Source: Hymenobacter nitidus (GTDB lineage: Bacteria > Bacteroidota > Bacteroidia > Cytophagales > Hymenobacteraceae). Taken from it: a stretch of DNA of 64,000 nt. The translations under genes and the position numbers were made by a program. Below the pieces are notes generated by a model. It was given only the letters and a program-made list of their open reading frames with translations, made no database searches and was not told the DNA's origin. Shown piece after piece: positions 35,642 to 43,284 of the stretch. Location of the stretch: NCBI RefSeq assembly GCF_020447315.1, contig NZ_JAJADQ010000004.1:372001-436000 (forward strand), in the 5' to 3' direction. How positions within the stretch are numbered: position 1 is the stretch's first letter; every line of letters begins with the position of its first letter.

Positions 35642-36076
35642 TTACGCGTTGGTCGTCGTATTGAGCGTCACCTCAATGTTGCCTTTAGTAGCGCGCGAGT
35701 AGGGGCAAATGCCGTGGGCGGCTTCTACCAGCTGCTCGGCCTGGGCCTGCTCCACGCCGGGAATGTTCACGTGCAGATCGGCCGAAATGCCGTAGCCGCC
35801 GTCTTCCGCTTTGCCGAAGCCGATAAAGGCTTCCACCGTTACGCCTTCCAGCTTCACTTTGGCCTGGCGGGCGGCTACGCCAAGCGCACCTTCGAAGCAG
35901 GCAGCATAGCCGGCGGCAAACAGCTGTTCGGGGTTGGTAGCACCCGCTTTGCCGGGGCCGCCCATTTCCTTGGGCGTGCTCAGATCCACGTCCAGCACGT
36001 TGTTGCTGGTGCTAACATGACCGTCGCGGCCACCTTTGGCCAATGCTTGCGCAGTGAAGATTTTTTCGATTTTCAT
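35642..36076 (-). CDS. Organic hydroperoxide resistance protein (Ohr/OsmC), copy 3
   Basis: This 144-residue Ohr has reactive cysteines in FAAGYAACFEGA and HGICPYSRATKGN. It lies 44 bp downstream of an OhrR-type regulator on the same strand, the classical ohrR-ohr arrangement, so this copy is the one most likely induced by organic hydroperoxides through OhrR. Confidence 0.94.
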   Translation of the reverse strand: MKIEKIFTAQALAKGGRDGHVSTSNNVLDVDLSTPKEMGGPGKAGATNPEQLFAAGYAACFEGALGVAARQAKVKLEGVTVEAFIGFGKAEDGGYGISADLHVNIPGVEQAQAEQLVEAAHGICPYSRATKGNIEVTLNTTTNA

Positions 36077-36120
36077 CGGAATAGAGAAGAGTGTGAGTTG
36101 GGTAAAAATAACCCGCCGGA

Positions 36121-36570
36121 TCAGGCGAGCTTGGTTAAAAGCGTGTTGAGTTGGGAGCGAAGCTGCTCGAATTCATCCTGCGACATGCCCATGTGCCCCA
36201 GCAGCTGTTCGGGAATGTGGCAGGCGGCCTCGCGCAGGGCTTGGCCGGCTGGCAGCAGCGCAATGAGCACCGACCGTTCGTCGCGCGGGTCGCGGCGGCG
36301 GCTGAGCCACTGCTTCTGTTCCATACGTTTGAGCAGGGGAGTGAGCGTGCCCGAGTCGAGCAGTAGCTTTTCGCCCAGCTCCTTCACCGTCAGCTCGTCG
36401 TGCTCCCACAGCAGCAGAAATACCAGGTACTGCGGGTACGTCAGGTCCAGGGCCTGCAGATAGGGCTGGTAGGCCTTGGTCAGCATGCGCGAAACGGCAT
36501 ACAGCGGAAAACACAGCTGGTTTTCCAGTTTTAGCAGGGCCGCAGAAGAATTTTCGCTCGGAGTACTCAT
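36121..36570 (-). CDS. ohrR: MarR-family organic peroxide sensor OhrR
   Basis: This 149-residue winged-helix repressor starts at ATG 36568-36570 (MSTPSENSSAALLKLENQLC). LENQLCFPLYAVSRMLTKAY carries the single N-terminal cysteine that in OhrR reacts with organic peroxides. LTYPQYLVFLLLWEHDELTV, LDSGTLTPLLKRMEQKQWL and RRDPRDERSVLIAL match the B. subtilis OhrR layout very closely. Oxidation would release it from DNA and derepress ohr. There is no second obvious redox cysteine in the core, apart from one in the EAACHIPE segment near residue 120. Confidence 0.92.
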   Translation of the reverse strand: MSTPSENSSAALLKLENQLCFPLYAVSRMLTKAYQPYLQALDLTYPQYLVFLLLWEHDELTVKELGEKLLLDSGTLTPLLKRMEQKQWLSRRRDPRDERSVLIALLPAGQALREAACHIPEQLLGHMGMSQDEFEQLRSQLNTLLTKLA

Positions 36571-36596
36571 AGGGTTGTGCAAGTATAACGGGTTTG

Positions 36597-36629
36597 ATTG
36601 CGCAATGTTTGATTGTGTACAATTAAATT
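36597..36629. promoter_or_regulatory. Candidate OhrR operator(s)
   Basis: The perfect palindrome ATTGCGCAAT (36597-36606) and ATTGTGTACAAT, overlapping TACAATTAAATT (36618-36629), lie 27-59 bp upstream of ohrR. TACAATT is the half-site I recall for the B. subtilis OhrR box. Binding is inferred. Confidence 0.45.
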
Positions 36630-36681
36630 TCTTATCTGATTATAACGTATTCGGTGTCAGGGCTTAAAAGTCGAGCAACAA

Positions 36682-36718
36682 GAAAGCCGGCCCTCCGCAG
36701 TTCGGAAAGCCGGCTTTC
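36682..36718 (-). terminator. Terminator after the rhodanese gene
   Basis: 10-bp arms GAAAGCCGGC (36682-36691) and GCCGGCTTTC (36709-36718), 24 bp past the rhodanese stop; it has only a short T-run. Confidence 0.6.
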
Positions 36719-36741
36719 GAAACCTAAAAAGGAAAGTTGCT

Positions 36742-37038
36742 CTACGCTTTGTAGGCCGTGATGCCGCCGAGCAGGTTGCGCACGTGCGAGAAGCCGTGTT
36801 GGGTCAGCAGGGCCTTGGCCGTAGCCGAGCGTCCACCGCCTTTGCAGTGCACGATAATTTCCTGGTCTTTAAACTCTTCCAGGTCGGCAATTTTGTCGGG
36901 CAGAGTGCCCAGGGGAATGTTCTGGCTGCCGTCGATGCGGGATTCTTCATTTTCCCAGGTTTCGCGCACGTCCAGGATGATGGGGGTTTCGCCGGTGGCC
37001 TGGCGCTGCTTTAGCTCTTCGGGGGTGATGTCGTTCAT
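36742..37038 (-). CDS. Single-domain rhodanese-like protein
   Basis: This 98-residue sulfurtransferase domain has the catalytic cysteine in the loop HCKGGGRSA (about residue 65), preceded by PIILDVRETWENEESRIDGS and IPLGTLPDKI. It is similar to PspE/GlpE-type proteins that transfer sulfane sulfur to thiols or cyanide. The four-glycine-and-arginine loop KGGGRS is the short (six-residue) type of sulfurtransferases. Monocistronic. Confidence 0.92.
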   Translation of the reverse strand: MNDITPEELKQRQATGETPIILDVRETWENEESRIDGSQNIPLGTLPDKIADLEEFKDQEIIVHCKGGGRSATAKALLTQHGFSHVRNLLGGITAYKA

Positions 37039-37123
37039 AGGGGTAGGAGCGGGTGATACGTGACAGAAAGTACGGTGTCGGGCGCAACAATAGCCAATTC
37101 AGCCGAGGAATCAGCGAAACGGG

Positions 37124-39016
37124 TTAGCGGGCCAGCACCAGGCGCTTGTGCACAAGCTGGCCATCAGGCAAGGTAAGCCGCACCAGGTACACGCCAGCGG
37201 GCAGCTGGCGCAGGTCCAGCTCGCCGGTGCGGCTCTGGCCCGCAGGCTGCGTCCAGACGCTGCGGCCCAGGGCATCCAGCACGGCGGCTTGCTGGTAGGC
37301 ACCTTCCACCCGCACCACGCCCGAGCTGGGGTTGGGGTAGAGCGAATAAGCTGCTGCCGCCTGGGCCTCGGTGTTGGCCGTTACGGTCTGGTTATTGGTC
37401 ATCACCGGGCGCATAATAATGGAGCCATTCGGAGCACCGCCCACGCTGGAGTAGTCGAAGGAGGCGTTTTCCCAGGTACCAAACGTGTTTTTGAGGAAGT
37501 AGCCCTCCGGAGGCGCGTTGTTCAGATCCAGGGCAAAAGGCACCACCGAGTTGCCGAACGGCCCATGCCCGTAGCCCACGTAAAACGTGCCCGAAACCGG
37601 TACCGGGCTTGAAAAGATGATGTCGATGTAGCGCTGGCCGGCTGGCAGCGTGGCCGGAATCGTGAAGCTTTGGGTGGCCTTGGGCTGGGCACCGGGCTGG
37701 CCGTTCACGTCGTCCCACACGTTAGCCGTAATCAGGCGGCCGGCCGCGGCGGGCAGAATTGGGTAGAGGCGCAGGCTGCGCACCTGGTCGGGCTTGTTCA
37801 GGTCGAAGCGGTAGGCGCGGTAACGGACGCCGGTGTTCGAAAACCGCTCGATGCTGAGCGTGCCTTCCGGCGTGCCGTCGTCGTAGGCGTAGTAGTTTTT
37901 CAGCTCCGTAAGGCGCGAGATGGTGTCGTTGCGTACCGTGCGGGAGGTAGCGGCTTCCCCCGTGAGCAGGTAAATAGAATGGCGCAGCACCTTTTCTTCG
38001 GGCGTCACGGGAATGGCAAGACTGCGGGCGTCCACCGTCACGGGGCTCTGGCGCGTGCCCGGGTCGAGCGACTTGCCGGCCTTGGTGGTGGTAGCCACGG
38101 GGCCGGCAGGCAGAATCTGCACCGTGCCCAGCCAGTCGACCGGGGTGCTGGCCGGGCCGGGGCCCAGATTGTTTATTGTGGTGCTGATGACGTTGTTTAG
38201 CTCCGCGCTGGGAGTGGCATTGGCGTTGTACTGCCACACCGGCATAGCCGTGTAGCGCTTCAGCAGGCTGGTGAGCGGGCGGCTGGTGGCAATGTCGCGG
38301 CTGGTAGAGTCGGTGGCCGAGCGGTTGCGGTCCAGGCGCACGTAGTCGATGCTCCAGGCGTCGTCGTTGTCCACGTTCGACTGGTTGCCGGAGGTATGAA
38401 ACCGGAACTGGAACCCCGCGTGCAGGTAGCGCGCTTCGGCCACGGGAAACAGCAGCTGCCGGAAGCCCGTGCGTACGCCCTGACTGCGCTGCATCCAGAT
38501 CTGGCGCCAGATGCCGTTGTTGTCCAGGAATTCGAGCCGGATAAACACCGGCCGCGAACTGCTGGCATTGGTCGGGGCCGAGAAAATATTGCCCGCCTGC
38601 CAGAAATAGCTCAGGTACACGTTGTCGCCCGGCGTGAGGCCGCTCAGGTCGATGGGCTGGGACGTGAGCGTATCGGTGTCGCTGAAGAAGCTGCCGTAGG
38701 GCTGCCCGTTGCCTTTCAGGCCGTCGAAGGTGACGGCCCCGCGGGACGGTGGCGCCAGCACAAATCGGTTGTTGACCAGCGTGCCGCCGCCCCGCTGCCA
38801 GCGCTCCTGGCTGGGCGCGCCTTCGGGCTGGGTAGAGAAGTCGTCGAAAAAGGGCAGGGCGAGGACACTGGGGCGGGCCATTTCGGGCTGCGTCGTCAGC
38901 GAAGCCGCGCGGCTGGGGTCATTGGTCAACGGGCCTACTTCCTGGGCCTGGGCCGCAAGGGGCAGCAAGCCGGCCGCCAGCAGAAAAGACTGTACTAATC
39001 GTAATGAACGGGTCAT
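37124..39016 (-). CDS. Secreted T9SS cargo protein of unknown function
   Basis: This 630-residue protein has a signal peptide (SFLLAAGLLPLAAQAQ). The middle part is beta-rich and includes PFFDDFSTQPEGAPSQERWQ and DNDDAWSIDYVRLDRN, a jelly-roll-like pattern common in surface proteins of gliding Bacteroidota. The last ~75 residues (AAYSLYPNPSSGVVRVEGAY to the end, with QLPAGVYLVRL) form a type A T9SS sorting domain, cleaved and anchored or released at the surface. No catalytic motif is seen. It probably is an adhesin or structural component. Confidence 0.8.
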   Translation of the reverse strand: MTRSLRLVQSFLLAAGLLPLAAQAQEVGPLTNDPSRAASLTTQPEMARPSVLALPFFDDFSTQPEGAPSQERWQRGGGTLVNNRFVLAPPSRGAVTFDGLKGNGQPYGSFFSDTDTLTSQPIDLSGLTPGDNVYLSYFWQAGNIFSAPTNASSSRPVFIRLEFLDNNGIWRQIWMQRSQGVRTGFRQLLFPVAEARYLHAGFQFRFHTSGNQSNVDNDDAWSIDYVRLDRNRSATDSTSRDIATSRPLTSLLKRYTAMPVWQYNANATPSAELNNVISTTINNLGPGPASTPVDWLGTVQILPAGPVATTTKAGKSLDPGTRQSPVTVDARSLAIPVTPEEKVLRHSIYLLTGEAATSRTVRNDTISRLTELKNYYAYDDGTPEGTLSIERFSNTGVRYRAYRFDLNKPDQVRSLRLYPILPAAAGRLITANVWDDVNGQPGAQPKATQSFTIPATLPAGQRYIDIIFSSPVPVSGTFYVGYGHGPFGNSVVPFALDLNNAPPEGYFLKNTFGTWENASFDYSSVGGAPNGSIIMRPVMTNNQTVTANTEAQAAAAYSLYPNPSSGVVRVEGAYQQAAVLDALGRSVWTQPAGQSRTGELDLRQLPAGVYLVRLTLPDGQLVHKRLVLAR

Positions 39017-39115
39017 AGAGGCAAGTTACGTAAGCCAAACGTGGGCGGCGGTCAGAATATTTCAAGGCTTGGGCCCGGGGCGCCCGGCCGCAGCAGTAGC
39101 GGGTATACGCTACAA

Positions 39116-39154
39116 GCAAAAGACCTTCCCGGCGGTTCCGAAAAGGTCTTTTGC
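39116..39154 (-). terminator. Terminator after the PASTA gene
   Basis: 12-bp arms GCAAAAGACCTT (39116-39127) and AAGGTCTTTTGC (39143-39154), with a T-stretch on each side; placed between the PASTA gene and the T9SS gene. Confidence 0.8.
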
Positions 39155-39181
39155 AAAAGCTGCTGATCAGTGGAACACTGG

Positions 39182-39967
39182 TTACTCCACGGCTTTAAGC
39201 GGGGCGTCGCCGGCTATCCACAGGTCCACGAGCTGGCCCATGCGGATAGTGGCGCCGGGCGAAGGTACGGGGCGCTGCTTCACCACGGTGCCATCCGTCT
39301 GACCTTCCTCGGCGGGCTGGTAGAAAATTTCGCCCACCTGCAGGCCCTGGCCCACGAGCAGCGTGGCGGCTTCATCCTGGGGCATGTTCACCACGTTGGG
39401 CACCGGGAACTCCTGGTTACCCTGCCCGTCGCCGACCACCAGATCCACGCGGGTACCTTTGGCAATGGGGGCACCGGGCGCAATTTCCTTCCCGTTCACG
39501 AGCTGCTTGAGCACGGCGTTCTGGGCCAGGTCGGGCACCAGCTTGATTTCACCCACCACTAGGTCGTAGCTTTTCAGAATCATCTGGGCATTTTTCACCG
39601 AGCCGTCTACCAGCTTGGGCATCTTAATCACCGGTGGGTTTTTCATGCTCACCGAGATGTAGATTTTGCGGTCTTCCTTCACCCGCTCGCCCGGTGCAGG
39701 GTCCTGGGTCAGCACGGTGAAGGGCGCAATGGTGGGGTTATAGCTGCTGTCGTCCACGAAATAGCGCAGGTTCCGCTCGTCGAGGTAGTCTTCCAGGGCT
39801 TCCTGCTTCATGCCCGTAATCTTGGGCACCACGATGGTTTCGCCGTGGTTGGTGGTAATGGGCAGGTAGACGAAAAAGAAGCCAAACAGCAGCAACGCTC
39901 CCGCGGCCCCAATCACCAGCAGGTGCTTTACCAGGTCGAGGGGCGTATCCGATTTAAGAAATGACAT
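39182..39967 (-). CDS. PASTA-domain membrane protein
   Basis: This 261-residue protein has one N-terminal transmembrane segment (LLVIGAAGALLLFGFFFVYL) followed by three PASTA domains (about 42-110, 112-185, 188-256; e.g. IVVPKITGMKQEALEDYLDE, VPNVVNMPQDEAATLLVGQG). PASTA modules bind peptidoglycan or muropeptides. No kinase domain is attached, unlike Firmicutes PASTA kinases. It lies downstream of the double D-Ala-D-Ala-ligase gene on the same strand, suggesting a shared cell-wall role. Confidence 0.9.
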   Translation of the reverse strand: MSFLKSDTPLDLVKHLLVIGAAGALLLFGFFFVYLPITTNHGETIVVPKITGMKQEALEDYLDERNLRYFVDDSSYNPTIAPFTVLTQDPAPGERVKEDRKIYISVSMKNPPVIKMPKLVDGSVKNAQMILKSYDLVVGEIKLVPDLAQNAVLKQLVNGKEIAPGAPIAKGTRVDLVVGDGQGNQEFPVPNVVNMPQDEAATLLVGQGLQVGEIFYQPAEEGQTDGTVVKQRPVPSPGATIRMGQLVDLWIAGDAPLKAVE

Positions 39968-40093
39968 TGGGGAAGAAATGCTAAAAGTTGGGAGCCGGAA
40001 TTCAGCGCGAAAGGTAGGAGCTAAATGCCATTAGAAAACTATAAACCAGTTCCCCTCCTCAGTTGAGGAGGGGCATTAGAATAGCTTCTGGCT

Positions 40094-42853
40094 CTAGCCG
40101 GCGGCGGTCAGCTTGGCGTTGCGCTCTTTGCCGAATTCCAGAATCCGGTCGATGAAATCGTAGGGCGTGTAGCCGTTGAGGGCCGTTTGGTGGAAGATGC
40201 AGGTGGCGGGCGTCATGCCGGGCAGAGAGTTTACCTCGATGATGATAACCTCCACGGCCCCCGTCTCGCGCACCCGCACGAAGGCGTCGATGCGGGCATA
40301 GCCCTGGATGTTGAGCACCTCGGCCACACGCTTGAGCTCGGCTTTCACCTCATCCGAAATGCGCTGCCGCTCCTGCGCCTGCGGGGCATAGCGGGCGGGC
40401 GTGATGTTCTGGCCTTCGCCGGCCAGAAACTTCTCTTCCAGGCTCAGCACCTCGCCGTTGGCCAGGGCTTCGGAAGCTTCGAATACTTCGATTTCCAGCT
40501 GCCCGTTGGCTTTCCAGTGGGTGAGCAGGCCGCCGGTAACTTCGAGGAAGTGCTTGGCCCCGTCGCGGCTGATGAGGGTTTCAACCAGGAAGGCGTCCTT
40601 TTGCGGGAACTCCTCCTTGAAGCCTAGGTTCAGTACCGTGGCGGGCTCAGGCATGAGGTCTTCCTGGTCGCGGAAGATGAGCTGGGTGAAGGCTTCGAGC
40701 TCCGCGCGGTTCTTGATTTTCTTCACGGCCGAGGAGCAGCCGTCGTCGGCGGGCTTGGCAATGAAGGGGTAGTGAAACTGCGTTTCCAGGCTGCGGTAGA
40801 AACTTTCGGCGTCGGCGTCCCACTCCAAGCGGGCAGCCATGCGGTGCTCGGCCACGCGCAAACCGGCTTCGCGCAGGCGGCGGTTCGTCTCAAACTTGTT
40901 GATGGTGATGCTGCTGCTTTCAACGCCCGAGCCATTGTAGGGCAGGCCGTACTGCTCCAGCTGCTTCTGCAGGGCGCCATCCTCACCGGGGCGGCCATGC
41001 AGGGCAATAAAGACTTCATCCACCTCGTGGGCCAGCTCCTCGAACGACAGGCAGCGGGGCTGAGCCGTGGCCTGACCGGCGTAGGTGCTTGTAATGGCAT
41101 TGGCCTCAATCCGAATCCGCTCCAGCACCGGGTGCAGGGCGTGGCCGGCTTCGGCATACTCGATTTTCTCCCGGATGTCGTCGGCGTTGTCCTTGAGCAT
41201 CACATTGATGGGCAGCACGTAGAGGCGGAATTCCTGGCTGTTGCCGGTCAGAAACACGGGCACGGGCTCGTACTTCACGCTGGAGCTGAGCTTCTCGTAG
41301 ATGTTGCGGCCACTTTCCACCGAAATGTGGCGCTCCGACGAGTAGCCGCCCATAATGACGGCCACTTTGGTGCGGGTGCGCTCCTCGTGCTGGCGCGAGG
41401 CCACGGCCTCATCGAGCTGCTGGAGCAAACCTCCCAACTGCACGGGCTTCATGCCGGCGCGGCGCCGAGCGGCCAGGGAGGTGCGAATCAGGTAGGTGAG
41501 GAACTGCGAGGGGTTCAGCCCGATTTCGGCGGCCTGGTGGAAGAAGAACGACGCCGGCAGCATGCCCGAGGTCGTGTTCGGGTCGTTGAGGAAAATTTGG
41601 GCGTTTGGAAGGGTAGGCGTTTGTTCTCCCTCATACCCTCTTACCCCCTTGCCCTCATTCCCTGCAACTATGAATCCGTCGATGCGGGCGTAGACTTGAA
41701 AGCCGAAGGTGCGGAACATCTCCTCGCAGGCCTCCCGGATGCGTTGAATCTCGTCCTCGGGCAGGTCAATCGGGGTAATTTTGCGCGAGAGGCCGGGCAG
41801 GTACTTCGAGCGGTAGTCGAACATTTCCTCGCCCTTCACAATCTCGGTGGGGGGCAAGGCCAGCGGGTTGCCCTGCGGGTCCTCCACCACGATGCAGCTG
41901 AACTCCCGGCCTGCTACGAACGACTCAACCAGCACCTGGGCCTCGCCGTCCACGTTGGTCAGCCGCACCGATTCGGCCGTTTGCAGCCGCTCGTTGAGCG
42001 TGTTTAGCAGGGCTTCAGGGTGATAAATAACCTCGGCTTCCGCGTCCAAAACCACCGGCAGACCAATACCGTCGCGGATGTCGGTCAGGTGCTGGACCCA
42101 GGCAATCTTGTCCTGCTCGCCTAGGCGCGTCCATTCCTCACGGGTCACGGTTTTGCGGAACAGGCTGCGCTCCACGGCGCGAGCAAACTGCTCGGCATTG
42201 GCTTCGCGCAGAATGGAAATACCGATGCTGGAGCCCTGGCGCGGTGCTTTAAACACCAGCGGCAGGCCCAGCTCGCGCACCAGGTAATCCATAATGGCCG
42301 GCTGGCTGGCGGCCGTGTCCCATTCCTCGCCGGTTAGCACGCGGTAGTCGGGCGTAGGCTTATGCAGGGCTTTGAGCAGCTTTTTCTGGGCAATCTTATC
42401 AATGCCAAAGGCCGAGGGCAACACGCCCGAGCCGGAGTACGGGATGCCGTACCATTCGAGCAGGCCCTGAATGGCACCATCCTCGCCGCCGGGCCCGTGC
42501 AGGGCCAGAAAGGCGAAGTCCATCAGCTCGCGCAGCTCCGCGGGCTGCACGCGCCGGCCCACTTCACCGATGATTTTATCCTGCTCCTCCATGCTTAGCT
42601 CGCCCAGGCTTTCCAGGTACACCTGCAGCTTGTGCTGGGAGTTGGGCAGGGCCGACACGGGCGGGTAAAAGTCGCGGATGGTGCCCTTGTAGATGAAGTG
42701 CCAGTCGAGCAGAATGAAGTTGCCGCGGCTGTCCACGAAGATGGGAACGGCCTGGAACAGGGACTTGTCCAGGTTATCATATACCGTGCGGCCGCCAGCA
42801 AAGGAAATTTCCCGCTCACGCGACGGGCCGCCGAAGAAGATGCCTATTTTCAT
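40094..42853 (-). CDS. Tandem-fused D-alanine--D-alanine ligase-like protein (two ATP-grasp modules)
   Basis: At about 919 residues this is roughly three times the length of a normal Ddl, with two complete homologous modules. Module 1 (about 1-490) begins MKIGIFFGGPSREREISFAG and has HGPGGEDGAIQGLLEWYGIP, the substrate loop and FLNDPNTTSGMLPASFFFHQ. Module 2 (about 497-910) begins KVAVIMGGYSSERHISVESG and has HGRPGEDGALQKQLEQYGLP and EVNSLPGMTPATCIFHQTA. Ddl joins two D-alanines for peptidoglycan using ATP. Module 1 has a Pro/Gly-rich insertion (about 41608-41668) and a less canonical C-terminal metal site. ATG 42851-42853 is chosen because a -7 box lies just above it. Confidence 0.85.
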   Translation of the reverse strand: MKIGIFFGGPSREREISFAGGRTVYDNLDKSLFQAVPIFVDSRGNFILLDWHFIYKGTIRDFYPPVSALPNSQHKLQVYLESLGELSMEEQDKIIGEVGRRVQPAELRELMDFAFLALHGPGGEDGAIQGLLEWYGIPYSGSGVLPSAFGIDKIAQKKLLKALHKPTPDYRVLTGEEWDTAASQPAIMDYLVRELGLPLVFKAPRQGSSIGISILREANAEQFARAVERSLFRKTVTREEWTRLGEQDKIAWVQHLTDIRDGIGLPVVLDAEAEVIYHPEALLNTLNERLQTAESVRLTNVDGEAQVLVESFVAGREFSCIVVEDPQGNPLALPPTEIVKGEEMFDYRSKYLPGLSRKITPIDLPEDEIQRIREACEEMFRTFGFQVYARIDGFIVAGNEGKGVRGYEGEQTPTLPNAQIFLNDPNTTSGMLPASFFFHQAAEIGLNPSQFLTYLIRTSLAARRRAGMKPVQLGGLLQQLDEAVASRQHEERTRTKVAVIMGGYSSERHISVESGRNIYEKLSSSVKYEPVPVFLTGNSQEFRLYVLPINVMLKDNADDIREKIEYAEAGHALHPVLERIRIEANAITSTYAGQATAQPRCLSFEELAHEVDEVFIALHGRPGEDGALQKQLEQYGLPYNGSGVESSSITINKFETNRRLREAGLRVAEHRMAARLEWDADAESFYRSLETQFHYPFIAKPADDGCSSAVKKIKNRAELEAFTQLIFRDQEDLMPEPATVLNLGFKEEFPQKDAFLVETLISRDGAKHFLEVTGGLLTHWKANGQLEIEVFEASEALANGEVLSLEEKFLAGEGQNITPARYAPQAQERQRISDEVKAELKRVAEVLNIQGYARIDAFVRVRETGAVEVIIIEVNSLPGMTPATCIFHQTALNGYTPYDFIDRILEFGKERNAKLTAAG

Positions 42854-42861
42854 ACGTAGGA

Positions 42862-42869
42862 CAAAGGTA
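42862..42869 (-). promoter_or_regulatory. -7 box TACCTTTG immediately before the D-Ala ligase gene
   Basis: A perfect consensus, only 8 bp from the start codon, which predicts a nearly leaderless mRNA. No TTG is seen at the expected -33 distance. Confidence 0.5.
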
Positions 42870-42902
42870 CGAGTCATTGGGGGATTGACGACGCGCCAGC
42901 CA

Positions 42903-42977
42903 GTAGCGCGAACTTTGTAGTTCGCGTACCTGAACGACCTATTGGCGCAGGCACGCGAACTACAAAGTTCGCGCTAC
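42903..42977. repeat. REP/BIME-like inverted repeat
   Basis: Two perfectly complementary 25-bp arms (42903-42927 and 42953-42977) are separated by 25 bp. Each arm is itself a hairpin (CGCGAACT, TTGT-type loop, AGTTCGCG). This nested symmetry is typical of REP/BIME sequences spread by RAYT transposases; no RAYT gene is in the window. Confidence 0.75.
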
Positions 42978-42994
42978 GATCTGCCAGTGGCCTT

Positions 42995-43225
42995 AAGAGG
43001 AATTCTCAAACCTGTTTTGACATGCCGAAAGTCAATTGAGGAAGCCCCGAAGCCGTTTTGGCATGCTGCTAAGATAGGATTGAGGCGTGCTCAGAGCAGA
43101 TTTAGCGCGTCAAAAGTCGGTTGAGGTGTCCTCAAAGCAATTTTTATCTGCTAAAACTAAATTGAGGGGGCCCCAGAGGAGTTTTTACACGTCGAAACAG
43201 GATTAAAGAATCCCCGGAGCGGTTT
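42995..43225. repeat. Degenerate 41-bp tandem repeat, about six units
   Basis: The anchor TTGAGG recurs with TGAGG at 43037, 43081, 43122 and 43163 and a diverged TAAAG at 43204 (steps 44, 41, 41, 41); a weaker unit starts near 42995. Each unit follows TTGAGG with a C-rich block, an AGC-like block, a T-run and an AAA-rich block. Adjacent units share roughly half to 60 % of positions by eye. Confidence 0.6.
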
Positions 43226-43239
43226 CCCTCGGCCCTGCT

Positions 43240-43247
43240 TACATTCG
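43240..43247 (+). promoter_or_regulatory. -7-like box TACATTCG before pgk
   Basis: A TAnnTTCG variant 38 bp before the pgk start; the -33 region lies within the last tandem-repeat unit and has no TTG. Confidence 0.4.
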
Positions 43248-43284
43248 CCCCGTAGTAAGACCTCTTCCAACCCTATTCTTTTCC

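Larger units (their letters stand above)
42854..43284. other. Repeat-filled intergenic region upstream of pgk
   Basis: This 431-bp gap contains a REP-like inverted repeat pair, a degenerate 41-bp tandem array and a -7-like box before pgk. The 41-bp period is not a multiple of three and stops occur in all frames, so it is non-coding. Confidence 0.75.

Noticed and set aside
40052..40073. Hairpin CCCCTCCTC/GAGGAGGGG as terminator of the double ligase gene
   Set aside because: The stem is real but lacks a T-run on the minus strand, and the pairing is short; function uncertain, so not listed as a terminator.
40772..42007. 411-codon plus-strand frame
   Set aside because: It lies antisense to the double D-Ala ligase, has no recognisable motif and shows a shadow-like composition.
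43034..43225. 41-bp repeats as a CRISPR array
   Set aside because: Units are contiguous and degenerate along their whole length, with no conserved repeat alternating with unique spacers and no cas genes.
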